64,000 bases of DNA from Calendula officinalis (lineage: Eukaryota > Streptophyta > Magnoliopsida > Asterales > Asteraceae), in contig OY970824.1 of assembly GCA_963853835.1 (NCBI GenBank), positions 70,256,372 through 70,320,371 of the forward strand. The letters are read 5' to 3'. The notes beneath the pieces are model-generated. The model worked only from the letters and a program-made list of their open reading frames with translations. It had not been told where the DNA came from and did not search any database. A program made the translations under genes and the position numbers. This document shows, one piece after another, positions 43,421 through 54,793 of the stretch (within the stretch, counting starts at the first letter, position 1; every line of letters begins with the position of its first letter).

Positions 43421-46400
43421 CTAAAATATGGGTTTCTTAAGCCATCTTCTCTCCCTTTGGAAAAGAGATCTAGAACCATATAAAAAACGGCCAACAAGAG
43501 GAAACTTGGGGCTACCAAATATCACGTACGTGACACCCGCAAAACAGCTGATAAATATCGGTATCCATTTCGAACTATATTGATAAAGTAACAACAAGTT
43601 GATAATAAAAGTGAGGATCATGGTGGCTATAGAGATGAAAAGTGATGCTAGACATATCATCAGTTGCTGAGGTAAGCAAATCATGAAATCATGTTCGGTG
43701 TAATCGGACCCCAGAATAGATAAAACCAATAGGATTGAAGTTGTGGCCGATATAAATGATACGCCGTCAAAAATGATGAATATTTTGGAAAGTTCTTTTC
43801 GGAGAAAAATAGGCACTCCGGTTACTTGGTCATATCCACCCGGAAATGTAAATGCGGCTGCAAATGTAATTGTTGCTATTAATGATGCAACCACCATTAG
43901 TTGAGCAGCTGTTTCTTTTATCCATTCTTCACCTTTGGAAAATAGATCTTTGTGGTTTTTTGTAAATACTTCGTGTGGCGTTAGACCTGCTGCGTTCTTT
44001 TTTTCTCGAAAAGGGGGAGGTAGTATGGCTTCAACCTCCTAGCATTACAAAGATAGTACGATCATTATCAATATCATTATGATTATAAGCATTAATTTAT
44101 AACGAATTGCTAGCTAGAGATATTTGTTTATATGGATGCAATTATGTTGTTTGGTAGTATCTGAATGATTAATATTGAATGATGAAGAGGTATGGATGAT
44201 TCAGATTTCCCCTTAGATTTGTCCGATTAAGAGGAAAAAGAGGTTTAATTTTTTATTCAGAGGCTCGTTAAGAAGGTTTTATCAAACATTCTGAAACTAC
44301 ATGATTAATAGGTTACCTCTTATAGTCATATGGGATCACTAAGAGGGTTTATCGAACAGCCCCTTATTGTTTTAGCCCTTTTGTTGACTGGTTAAGACTG
44401 CCATTTTTTAGAGTTAACTATGGTTTAATCCCTAAACCAAGCGGTGGTGACCGTATGATGGTCAGAGTTGGTTTGAATTATAGGGGTGGCCGAGGGTGGT
44501 TGCAGAGCGGTGAGGGGTTGCAACAGTGGGAGGGTGGTCTAGTGCTATACAAATGAGTTTTTTAATGATAAAAAAGTTTAATGGTTTCTTACAAAAATAG
44601 AGATTAAACAAACTTAAGGGGCCAAAAATGTTATCTTCATAAAAGTGACATGGCTCTTTTTAAAATTTAACAGGTAGGTTGTTAAGTTAAACAGACAAGG
44701 GGTCAAAAGAGAAAGCAAACACTGAAAACAGGAACAAAATCCAAAAAAAGTATCAACGTGGGACAATATCCGTAACTTTGACCAAACACAGGACCTGTAA
44801 GTTTGTGGGGTTCCATCTTAAAACCAATTGGTTGTAAGAGGAGTAGTTTGACAAACTCCAGATGAACCTTGCTCTGATACCATGTAAGTTTGTGGGGTTC
44901 CATCTTAAAACCAATTGGTTGTAAGAGGAGTAACTCAGGACCCTTATAAGCACATTACTGGTTCATTTCTTATCCAATGTGGGACATCTCAACAGGATCA
45001 TTTATGTAATTTAATCTTAGAAAGTTAAGAGCCTGATTAAAAAGATGTACCTTGAACCATAATGTTTCTAGATGCAGTTGCAAACCCACTCCTGGTATGT
45101 TCTGAAGCCTATTTATCTTTGCACTCTGTCCAGCTAAATGCAACATATTGTTACCATGTTTATCTTCAAGAGTAATTATCAAATTCCTTAATGATCCAAT
45201 CTCATATAAAAGATTATAAATACCCTCGTGACGATGTGAGACCGCAACGTGAAATATACTTTGATTATTATCATTAACCTCACGTACTAAATGTGGATAT
45301 TGCCGAATAACCTCAACTACAAAAGCAGTATTTCCCATTTCTGCAGCAAGAAACAACACTCGTGAAGAGTATTTTGGCTTTGCATCTTTTACAAGAGTTG
45401 ACTTTTCAGCACCGGGCCCTCTAAAGAGGTTGAAAATTTTAGCAGGCATTTTGGAAACATTATCTGAAATGGTTCTTAGTAGTACAAGTGTTTCTTGTTG
45501 TTCTTTTTCAATACGTGTTTGTTTCTCAAATTCCTTAATTTCATCGGGTGGTCCTCTTATTATTTCATCGATTTGAGATTTGGGTAATTTCACAATCTCT
45601 GCCCAAATGATTCTTAGTAATTGTAGGGCGTGACTTTCCATGTCGGGAATTACAGCCTTTAAATGACACGCTGCAGCAACTACAAACCAACGCAAATTTA
45701 ATTTGTAGATAATATGATTCTTAGAAGTAATTAAGATACTTAATTACCTGAACATATGTTGCTCCAAATTATATTAGGTGTGACGGCGTCAAATGCATAA
45801 GGTTTTCGAGCCAATAGCCCGAGTACGGTCCCATTTATAGCAAGTTCCGGGCAGTCGGTCACAATTTGTAATGCAACATCTATAATTATATATATTAACC
45901 AAAATTGAAGACTTTATTTAAGTCATAATTTTAGTTCATATATTCTGCATTTATGCACATTATTATTTACTTGTAAATGCTCCTTCAGTCCATATATTTA
46001 TATCCCTTAAGTATCAATACAAAGATCATTGAATTACAATTACAATATGGATTTTTCTAACATGTGCCTAATTAGGTGTAATAAATAATATTAACCTTCC
46101 ATGTAAAATCTTCTAAAACTGTATATATAAACTTCATTAATGTTTAATAAAATTATATTAGGAAAGTTTGAGTGAATTAATGCACTTAAACATATACCTA
46201 GAGACACATGTTAGAAAGACCCTTACAATATATATATATATATATATATAGATATTAATTTGATGGTCAAGAGAAAACGCAATCTTTAAACGAGAATATT
46301 GTTTAATTAATTCCACAAAAAACGTATAATATTTATGAGTTGTGGCGGAGAAACTTACCAAATAGATTAGATTCTACAGCTTTCACAAGAACACAAGCTC

Positions 46401-49400
46401 GATTCTGATGAGTCCAATAATCACCCGTCATTTTGTGAGAATTATGATACAAATACTTAACCATTTCATGTTTTCCAAACAAAGCAGCCACATAAAGTGG
46501 CATCATTCCTCGATTATCGGGGATATCTAGCAATGCAATGTTTTTTTTCACCAAAATCTTGGCTATTTTCACATGTCCAGCTATAGCCGCTAAACAAAGG
46601 GCAGTTTGGCCATTTTGATTTTGTAGTTCTAAGTCCTCTTTTTCCATTAAACTCACCAAATATTCAACAAACCAATATGATTTTCCCAAAACGGCAATGT
46701 GAAGTACCGTTTCACAACTTTCGGTGATGCTAAACCGTACCAATTCTGGGCGTTTATCAAGGATTATTTTTGCAGCTTTCCAATCACCGGTTATTGTTGC
46801 TTTGTATGAAGGAACTAAAATTTCATTGAAATCTTCTCTTCCTAGAATAAAGTAATTCCAAAATCAAGTTATATTCGTATATCCTCGATGATCCATATTC
46901 GATTCAAAACAAATCTGGTTCTTTTAACTTCAGTTGAGGCGACAAAATGAGCATATATTCTATTATAATAAGAGACTAAAATGCTTACAACTCCTTTTGT
47001 AACCAACATATTTTAAGGACCCAAATAGATGAAGTCAAAAAGATGAATTCAAATAATTACTTAATGTAGGGACCACCACAAAGATCGTCATTTAAACAAT
47101 AAAAGTATAGAACTGATTACAAATGGATTATAGATATAATATAGGATTTGTTCAATTTATGCCCAAAACGCATAAAATTAGAGTGTTTAATGAACTGAAA
47201 CTTACCATTTATACTGAAGAATATATCTATTACATACTTGTCCATTTATTATATTAAATCCATTTTACAATATATAAATTGTAAATTTGACTTATTGAAC
47301 AATGCTTATATTTATGTCATTGGGACACGATACAATCTTTATAATTTTATACATATAAAAAAGGTTAAAATGCATTTTAGTATATGAACTTGGCTAACTA
47401 AGTCATCCACTATCCTGAACTATTAAGGGCATGTTTGGAAAAGCTTATTAACGGGACTTATGAGCTTATTAGCTTATTAAGCTCAAATTTACAAACGTTT
47501 TTTAGTTTAATAAACTAATAAGCTTATAAGTCCCGTTAATAAGTTTTCTCAAACATGCCCTAAAGGTGCAACAGGGTACCCTGAACTTGACAAAATGGTC
47601 GATTTAGTACCCTGACTCATTAATTTGATCACATTTTCTTACTTGACTTAAGTTGGGGCTTTCGACGGACTAAAAATTATACGTTCATATCAATATATTG
47701 ATATTAGAAGCAAATCACGTGAGAAGAACAAGACCAAATTAGTGAGTTAGGGTGCTAAATCGACCATTTTGTCAAGTTCAGGGTACCATACTGCACCTTT
47801 AATAATTCAAAATAGTAGAGGATCCAGTTAGCCAAGTTGAAGATACTAAAATGCATTTTGACCTATAAAAAAATAACGTTTTAATGTGTCCTGGGCACAT
47901 ATTAATAATTAAAGTGACTTAAATTTCCTTTGATTAATGTAAGTAAGTTAATACTAACGATCCATCAATTGCATGTGATTTATCAAATTTCTTTTTAACG
48001 GCACCTAATCTACTTGTCTATAACATGACTTAAACTATAACATATAGACCATTAATAACACTTTACATCTTGCACCAATATCAATAGACTACAAACATCA
48101 GATATCTATCAGTTTTACTATAAATAGCTTTTGTCAAAACAATATACTCCTTCCGTCCCACAAAAAACTTTACATTTCTCATGAGCACAATATTTTAGGA
48201 GATAGTTAGTAGTGTGCCATTTGTAATACTTTTGATTAAAATATAAGGGTAGATTGGAGAGAGAAAGTGTTTTATTGGTTGAATGATTGATAATATTATT
48301 ATTTTATTAGGTGAGCCTCCCAAATTTGAGAAATGTAAACTTTTTTGTGGGACAAAATTTGAAGGAGAAATGTAAAGTTTTTTGTGGGACGGAGGGAGTA
48401 TTAACTAACTAACCAAGAGCAAAATTGGTATATATTAAGGGTTTTGCTAATATATGTCACATAGGCATATGATAATGAATGTTTAATAAACCAAGATTTC
48501 CTTAATTAGAGTAATATGATATTGAAGAGTGACTAATGTTATTATGTTATACCGAACTTACCCTTATCATAATTGAATATGAAGTTTTTTTTACATTAAA
48601 TGCATGAGCATAAAAGATATTTAATATTTACTATAATATAATACCCCATGGACACATTTTAGAAAAATCTCATATATTAAATAAGGGGAAATGCTAAAGA
48701 CTGAGAGCAACGGTTAAATAATTAAAGTACTAACTATTTAAAACATAACCACCTCAAAGTGGTTGATAGTTTTTAAGTGGATGGTTTTCTATGGTTATCG
48801 TACAAGTGAATTAGGCATGTTTTTATTACTTAACCATAGTCTTAAAGATAATGGTTAATAAAATCCTTAAATAAATAAGAGGATAATTAATAAGCAATTT
48901 ATACTTGTTAACATTCGTCCTTAGTGAATATAATAACAGAGCAGGAAAAAAAAAGATTTGTATAACTAATGCTCTAAGGCATAAAAGTTAAATGAACTCA
49001 AACGTACTCTTTTTATTTAAGTGTATTTAATTTATGAAAAAATTAATTTAATTAATGACTAACACATGCATTTATTTATCATGAAAGTAAACTTAGACTT
49101 CTTCATTGGATAAACCCAAAAACAAATAATTGTGCAGATCCGATTTCGCCCAATTTTTTTGTTTCATTAATTAAATATTTGGCGCACATAAGTTAATTCA
49201 CTTTTTTTTAATTTTTATATCAATAACAATAATTCAACTGTGAATCTGACAGTAAAATAGACCTACAGTACTTAAATATCTGTCCTTCTTCTAGGCAGAG
49301 AAAAAATTAGACCTACTTAATTATCTTCTTCTTCTTCTCTGTCTTTGAACTGTGAAGACCCGTATTAATGTCGATGAAAATTGTATTAAATCACAAAATT

Positions 49401-49556
49401 AAGACTAAATTGCAGAGAAATTACATGTATTTATAAATTGGGTGGATAGAAAAACTTACCAATAAGTAGATCCGGACGAGGTAGATTCAGAGGCAGGTGT
49501 ATTGGTGGCGGCAACGGCTCACCATTTCGAATGTTAATCTGGTGTTGTTGATTCAT
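43421..49556 (-). CDS. Ankyrin-repeat membrane protein with PGG domain (ACD6/ITN1-like), five exons
   Basis: Exons: 49460-49556, 46359-46841, 45748-45879, 45051-45679, 43421-44038; all borders GT/AG and phases match, giving 652 residues. The N-terminus is short and Pro-rich (PLPPPIHLPLNLPRP). Ankyrin repeats are visible in exon 2 (NGQTALCLAAIAGHVKIAKI, MMPLYVAALFGKHEMVKYLY) and exon 4 (SIFHVAVSHRHEGIYNLLYE, NNMLHLAGQSA). Exon 5 carries the PGG domain (KETAAQLMVVASLIATITFA, then FTFPGGYD) and four hydrophobic membrane spans. Family members act at membranes in immunity, cell death and salt responses; the specific role here is unknown. The gene appears intact, with introns enlarged by a TRIM and several MITEs. 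Confidence 0.92.
44796..44994 (-). mobile_element. TRIM-like miniature LTR element, partly deleted
   Basis: In minus orientation: a complete 112-bp LTR (44883-44994) starting TGTTGAGATGTCCCACATTG and ending AAACTTACA; a primer site TGGTATCAGAGC (44871-44882); a 25-base interior; and then only the last 50 bases of the second LTR (44796-44845). The flanks GATCC and GGTCC may be a decayed 5-bp duplication. It lies in intron 4 of the ankyrin gene. Confidence 0.75.
46228..46250. repeat. (AT)n microsatellite
   Basis: About eleven AT units in intron 2 of the ankyrin gene. Confidence 0.9.
47362..47864. mobile_element. MITE with AAAATGCATTTTAGTAT ends, carrying a nested MITE
   Basis: Both ends share AAAATGCATTTTAGTAT followed by an ACTTGGCTAACT-type segment in inverted orientation. 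A second pair of inverted segments (ACCCTGAACTTGACAAAATG and its complement) lies inside. ATAAAAA flanks both sides. The MITE at 47427-47560 is inserted into it, all within intron 1 of the ankyrin gene. Confidence 0.65.
47427..47560. mobile_element. Small hairpin MITE with TAA duplication
   Basis: Ends GGGCATGTTTGGAAAAGCTT and complement CTCAAACATGCCC, with TAA on both sides (47424-47426, 47561-47563). Nearly the whole 134 bp is one inverted repeat. Relics of the family occur at 25163-25275 and perhaps 20850. Confidence 0.75.
48147..48398. mobile_element. Stowaway MITE
   Basis: Ends CTCCTTCCGTCCCACAAAAA and TTTTGTGGGACGGAGGGAG, with TA at 48145-48146 and 48399-48400. The right end is duplicated (TTTTTTGTGGGAC occurs twice). 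It lies in ankyrin intron 1. Confidence 0.85.
48401..49459 (-). other. Remainder of ankyrin gene intron 1
   Basis: AT-rich intronic DNA; nothing else recognised. Confidence 0.5.
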
Positions 49557-49973
49557 TTCACTCTACCTTTTTACTTGTAGGGCTTCTTCTCTCTTTAATG
49601 TCGACCAGTCAAAACAGTAATTAAAACCAAAAAATTAATCTGATCAGACGAATCCACTGATATATGTGTTTGTACAGTACTTACCTAGCTTGTAAGAATG
49701 GGCAAGAATCTAGGAATATATTGCGGAAATGTTCCAAAAAACACGCTTTTCAACAAGTCTACTGCTTCTTTTTCTTTTTGTAGATGTACGTCTTTTACCT
49801 AGAAGTACCTCAAGTGTATTTTAACTTAAAACACAAGGTGTCTCCAATTTACAAGTTTAGTCTACAAGTTTTCATAATCAAACTAGACATCACATTTTAA
49901 GGTTTTGTTGCACTTACATTTGGACTAATAACGACATAAAAATAAATTCTTTTAATTATCGTTGATTCAATAA

Positions 49974-50259
49974 GAGTGAGGGGTGCAGCCACCTGCGTCG
50001 GATGCCACATAGGCCATTTAACCCTCGCCACCACACCGCTCGTTGGGTGAGTGAGGGTGTGCGTCGGAAGTTCGGCGAAGGAGAGAGGAGAGAGTATGTC
50101 TTTTTTTAAGGGTATTTTGTGAGTAAGGGGTATTTTGGCGAGTCTCAAAGGAATATTATTGGTTAGTGATGATAGAGGAGGTATTTGCGGTTTTGAATGT
50201 GAAATAGTGATGTGGCGCATAGGTGGCATTCCCACCCATGTTTGCCACACCTAATGCTC
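49974..50259. mobile_element. Tourist-like MITE upstream of the ankyrin gene
   Basis: Starts GAGTGAGGGGTG and ends in CACACCTAATGCTC (complement GAGCATTAGGTGTG), with TAA on both sides. Imperfect inverted ends; GC-rich interior with GATGCCAC/GTGGCAT words. Confidence 0.5.
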
Positions 50260-50262
50260 TAA

Positions 50263-50896
50263 ATATCAATATTCTAGGTGAATTTCTAATCAAAACACAA
50301 ATTTCGTGGAATAAGAGGAAAAAATGAACTTTCATAAAAATCAAAACTAAATGTTCTAGGATTACAATGAAACCCTAAAATATACATAGATTTTCGAATG
50401 AGGATAAAAAGACAAGCAGATTGATAACAAACTAGACAAAAATCTTTAAAATATAAATAGCTCTAGCATGAAAGTTCGATGGTGGTTTATCACCATGTTC
50501 TTCTCGTTGCAAGTTTCGATTTGACTGGTATTATGAAGGTAAAAAATGTAATTATATATTGTTTTTATTATAAATCTGTAAGTATTATGAAGGTAAAAAA
50601 TGTGATTTTAAATGTATTTGTTTTAAATAATAAGAATTTTGTAATATTTATAGTATGAATTAGAATTCGGCAAGAATAAAAATTCGGTGAAGACAATAAT
50701 TCTTAACCAATCGGTTAAGAAATATTGGATCATTATCAAAATTATCAAAATTATTAGATCTTTATATTTTCTTCATAAATGATAAATTATATTGTTATCA
50801 GGAATTTTTTTTATTATAATCAAGATAAATTAAATTATTATAAGTCGTATTCATCAAAAATTTCTTTATAGTACAATGTTGATATTTATAAATTAA
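50263..50896. other. Intergenic, no gene seen
   Basis: AT-rich, with a short direct repeat (GTATTATGAAGGTAAAAAAT at about 50528 and 50582). Confidence 0.45.
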
Positions 50897-51379
50897 CTAG
50901 CGGGTATTACCCGCGCGTTGCCGCGGGAATTTTCGTATGATACCGAGAATATTTTTTATTGATAACATTACATCCAAAAGATTGTTAACTGAGTTTACAT
51001 GACCTAAAAAAAGTTGTTTACATTAGTGAACACTCTCTTACACATTACATCCGACAGGCTCGAAACGGGTCAATTTTAAGCAATAACCAGTGAATCTTGA
51101 ACCACCCTGTTATACGGGTGAAGGTTGAATTGGTTCAACCGGACAAGTTAAATCGGATTCGGTTGCCATCTATTATCCTCACAGATTTTGTATTTTCAAA
51201 AATGTTGATAAGTTGTATGTCACCTTCCAACCTGAAAGACAGACACATAAGAAAATGAAATCAATTAGTCAAACAAAAAAATATATAGCTGGAATTAGCA
51301 TCATAATAATAAGAATTACTTTTGTCCTTAATTTAAAGTCAAATGATGGTTAATGTTAAGGGGCTTATTTTAAGAATTA

Positions 51380-51623
51380 CTCCCTCCGTCATACAAAAAA
51401 CTTCTCATTTGAGATGGGCACAAGTTTTAAGGTGATAGTTAGTGGTGGGGTCATTGATAATAATTTTGATTAAAATATAAGATTGATTTGGAGAGATAAA
51501 GATAGTTAGTGGATAGTTAGTGGTGGGGTCCTTAGTAATAATAGTATTTTATTGAAATGGGAAGTTTTTTATGGGACAAAAATTTTAGAATGAAATGGGA
51601 AGTTTTTTGTGGGACGGAGGGAG
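51380..51623. mobile_element. Stowaway MITE inside the Helitron
   Basis: Ends TCCCTCCGTCATACAAAAAA and TTTTTTGTGGGACGGAGGGA, with TA at 51378-51379 and 51624-51625. GATAGTTAGTGGTGGGGTC is duplicated within it. Confidence 0.82.
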
Positions 51624-52537
51624 TATTTCTTTTAGGATATTTCTTGCAAGCTACATCCATATCCATTTGAATGGTCGACAAGTTACTTAACCCCAGTGTT
51701 TTTTTTTTGTAAGTAGAATCTATTGGGTGTATCTGCTTATATCGTATAACTATAACTATAGATGTATTAAAAATAGAGTCTGTCAAAATTTCTTTACAAT
51801 GTATATATGTGCCTTAGTTTTAAATAAATTATTTTAATATCAGGTGATTTGTATATCAAAACCGAGAAATGATCAACTATCTATCAGATAAATGGGTGGA
51901 ACCTAACAACTGAATCAGCTCTCTACGGGTTTATGATATAGCTTTGGAATTTTTTTTTAAGTAGCTTCTAAAACAATAAATTTGACCTCTAATGATCCAA
52001 AAAGTGAAGCCTAAAACGGGTTTCTAAGAATCAGCAAAGAAATATGTTAAGTCGATCAAGCTGTTGATTAGTGAAGTTGCAGCTGTTAACTAATTATTGT
52101 GTACGTTCCTACGTGAGTAATTTGGCGTTAGCAAAGGGGAATCACAACCAACCTAAAGGATAATTATCGTAGGTGAACAGATGCTAATAAGGTTTTAAAA
52201 TCTGGATGGATACATACTGATGAAGATATGTACTTTCAAAACACAATATAAAATTGAAAATTTAAAATGCAAAACTTAAAAGAAATATGTGATTAATAAG
52301 GTGTACCTTTTAGAAGCAAGACTTGTAATTTCAAAAGCTGAAAAACCAAAACTGGGATATGAATGAAACTTACCTGGAAAATATGAAGAGAAGCAAGAAA
52401 CCTCAAAATCAATAATGAAAATCTAAAAAGGAAAACATCGAAGAAGATGAGTGAAGGTTACCTGAACTTGAAAATAGAAACCCCAAAATTGAGAGCATAA
52501 TTAGAAAAAAAGAGAAAGATAACAAAAGTTAACACCC

Positions 52538-52742
52538 AAATTCGAAAACGTGAGTGGAAATAAACTGTAGAAGCTGAGATGAAATACCGAACCTCAAAAT
52601 CTAAACCCAAAATTGAAACAGTCAAATACGCAGCCAAAATTCGAAAACGTGAGCGAAATTTACCTGAAGAAGGTGACATGAGGTCGCAAGGCTGATCGAG
52701 ACACTCAAAACTGCATCCCAAATTCGAAAACGTGAGTGAAGA
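52538..52742. repeat. Three spaced copies of AAATTCGAAAACGTGAG
   Basis: The word AAATTCGAAAACGTGAGYG occurs near 52540, 52640 and 52720, each followed by a GAAGAAG- or TGAGATG-type stretch. This is a degenerate tandem repeat with a period of about 80-100 bp inside the Helitron. Confidence 0.6.
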
Positions 52743-53260
52743 TGAAGGCGCAGGTGTGAAATTCGAAACCCTAACTGAAAAAAAAACACATAAATAAACT
52801 TGAAGAAGAAGAATTGAAGATGGCTGGAGAAGAAGAATGAAAGATGGGCATGGATGGGAATGAAGCTGTGTAGATGTACTTAGAATTCGTAGGTTAAGCA
52901 GATGGCAATACAGGGGAGACGGAGGAGCTGTCGACTCTTGTATGGTAACGTAACTATTCATCAGATGATAAATGTTATGTATTAAATAAATTAAATAAAT
53001 AGGATTGATTACCCTGCGTTGCGGCAGGTTAGACCCGTGCCAATCGTGGCGTCGATGACCTGTCGTGGGGTGTTTTTTGGCCGTCGCCCGCCGACGCCGT
53101 TGGCACGGAGGCGTCGTGCGGGCCGTCGTGGTCAATCCGTCGACGTGAGGACGGGCGTATGCTGGCGTCGAGGGACGTTTGTGGGACCGGAGGAGCGTAT
53201 AAAATTGATTTCAAAAATCAATTTTTTTTAATACAAATAATTAATATTACACACAACCTC

Positions 53261-53268
53261 TATAAAAA
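53261..53268 (+). promoter_or_regulatory. TATA box of the Harbinger transposase
   Basis: TATAAAAA, 107-114 bases upstream of the ATG, followed by a CT-rich leader (CTTCCTCTCTTCC repeated). A second candidate, TATAAAA, is at 53199-53205. Confidence 0.5.
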
Positions 53269-53374
53269 CCCACTATACTCTACCATTTTAAACACACAAT
53301 CACATACTTCCTCTCTTCCTCTCACAATCACATACTTCCTCTCTTCCCAATTTCCATATTTTTTCTCTCACTCA

Positions 53375-54694
53375 ATGGATCCAAACGATGACGCCGATGA
53401 TTACTGGCAAGATTATGTTAATGTAACAGCCGTCTTCGATTTGAACCAAACTATTGAAAGGCTTGATTATCTGGATCAAGAAGAAGCTGAAAATTCCACC
53501 GTGCCAAGAGCACCACGAAGATATATACCAAGAGATCGCGTTGCGGCTGCTGAACGTTTATGGAATGATTACTTTGCCGACAATACCATTTTCCCTCCGG
53601 ACTACTTCCGAAGACGGTTTCGCATGTCGAAACCTTTGTTCATCCGTATATGCCAGGCTATACATTTTTATAATCCACCGGATCAACTACCGTCGTATTT
53701 TGATTATTTCCGTCAAAGGAGAGACGCTACGGGTTACCCCAGTTTTAATGTATTTCAAAAGTGTACCTCTGCCATACGTCAATTGGCGTACGGTTGTGCC
53801 GCTGATTTGTTTGATGAGTACCTACACATGGGTCAACAAACAACGTACGATTGTTTGGACAACTTTTGTAAATGTATATTCCATCTATACTCGACTGAGT
53901 TTTTGCGAAAACCAACAACTCATGATGTCCAACGTTTACATGACAAACATCAAGAGATACATGGTTTTCCTGGGATGTTTGGTAGCATTGATTGTATGCA
54001 TTGGCCTTGGAAAAATTGTCCAACAGCATGGCAAGGCCAATACACACGTGGTGATCAAGGATGTCCCACAATAATGCTTGAAGCTATTGCGTCATACGAT
54101 TTGTGGATATGGCATGCGTACTTTGGCCCGGCGGGTTCGAATAACGACATAAACGTCCTTAACGAATCAGATTTGTTTGATGAAATAAGGCAAGACAGGT
54201 CTCCCGTAGTTCCGTTTACTATTTCGGGTGAGCAATTTACGAAGGGTTATTATCTAGCTGATGGGATTTATCCGGAATGGGCAACGCTTGTCAAGTCATT
54301 TAACTGCCCAATTGAAGAAAAGAACATGAAGTTCAAGCGGTTCCAAGAATCCGCTAGGAAGGATGTCGAACGAGCTTTCGGAGTGCTTCAAGGACGGTGG
54401 GCAATCATTAAAAACCCGGCACGACCATACAGTGTGAACAAAATACGACGGATCATGTACACTTGTGTGATATTACACAACATGATTACGGAAGATAACG
54501 GCCGCGCAATTTGTCCAATCGAAGAAGACTGTACCGCTAACCCGGAAAATCACCCACAACGTACATGGCATGAACGGGTTGCAGCCCAATTGCGTATTGA
54601 GAAGGAGATACGTGATCGAGTTGTGCATCATAAACTTCACAATGCCTTAATCGAACACATTTGGACCCTCCCGCCAAATTTCCGTCAACGTTAA
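53375..54694 (+). CDS. PIF/Harbinger transposase (DDE_Tnp_4, HARBI1-like), intact
   Basis: 439 residues in one exon from ATG 53375, chosen because it is the first ATG after the TATA box and CT-rich leader. The frame is open further upstream but without protein character. The catalytic triad is visible: Asp206 in GSIDCMHWPWKN, Asp258 in GPAGSNNDINVL, and Glu332 in RKDVERAFGVLQGRW. The N-terminal region has the plant Harbinger fold entry (PPDYFRRRFRMSKPLFIRI). Length and motifs are normal and no lesion is seen. Harbinger transposases need a partner MYB/SANT-type protein; none is present nearby. Element ends were not found. The 3' flank is broken by the LARD at 54794, only 99 bases after the stop. 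Confidence 0.92.
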   Translation: MDPNDDADDYWQDYVNVTAVFDLNQTIERLDYLDQEEAENSTVPRAPRRYIPRDRVAAAERLWNDYFADNTIFPPDYFRRRFRMSKPLFIRICQAIHFYNPPDQLPSYFDYFRQRRDATGYPSFNVFQKCTSAIRQLAYGCAADLFDEYLHMGQQTTYDCLDNFCKCIFHLYSTEFLRKPTTHDVQRLHDKHQEIHGFPGMFGSIDCMHWPWKNCPTAWQGQYTRGDQGCPTIMLEAIASYDLWIWHAYFGPAGSNNDINVLNESDLFDEIRQDRSPVVPFTISGEQFTKGYYLADGIYPEWATLVKSFNCPIEEKNMKFKRFQESARKDVERAFGVLQGRWAIIKNPARPYSVNKIRRIMYTCVILHNMITEDNGRAICPIEEDCTANPENHPQRTWHERVAAQLRIEKEIRDRVVHHKLHNALIEHIWTLPPNFRQR

Positions 54695-54793
54695 ATTTTT
54701 TTTCCGTATTGCTTTTTTTTCCGTAATCGTGTTTTTTTTAATCGTAATGTTTTTATTTTTATTTTTATTATTAATGTAATGGTTTTTATTTAA

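Larger units (their letters stand above)
50897..53004 (-). mobile_element. Probable non-autonomous Helitron
   Basis: On the minus strand the 3' end shows the Helitron signature: a GC hairpin (CCCGCG, GCAA, CGCGCGGG) about nine bases before a terminal CTAG followed by T (50896). A matching 5' start TCCTATTTATTTAATT preceded by A is at 53004. No target duplication is expected or seen. The 2.1 kb has no helicase; it contains a Stowaway (51380-51623) and a threefold repeat near 52538-52742. The 3' end is the firmer call; the 5' end is a guess by motif. Confidence 0.5.

Noticed and set aside
53454..54074. 206-codon open frame overlapping the Harbinger transposase
   Set aside because: Shadow in another frame of a gene with clear catalytic motifs.
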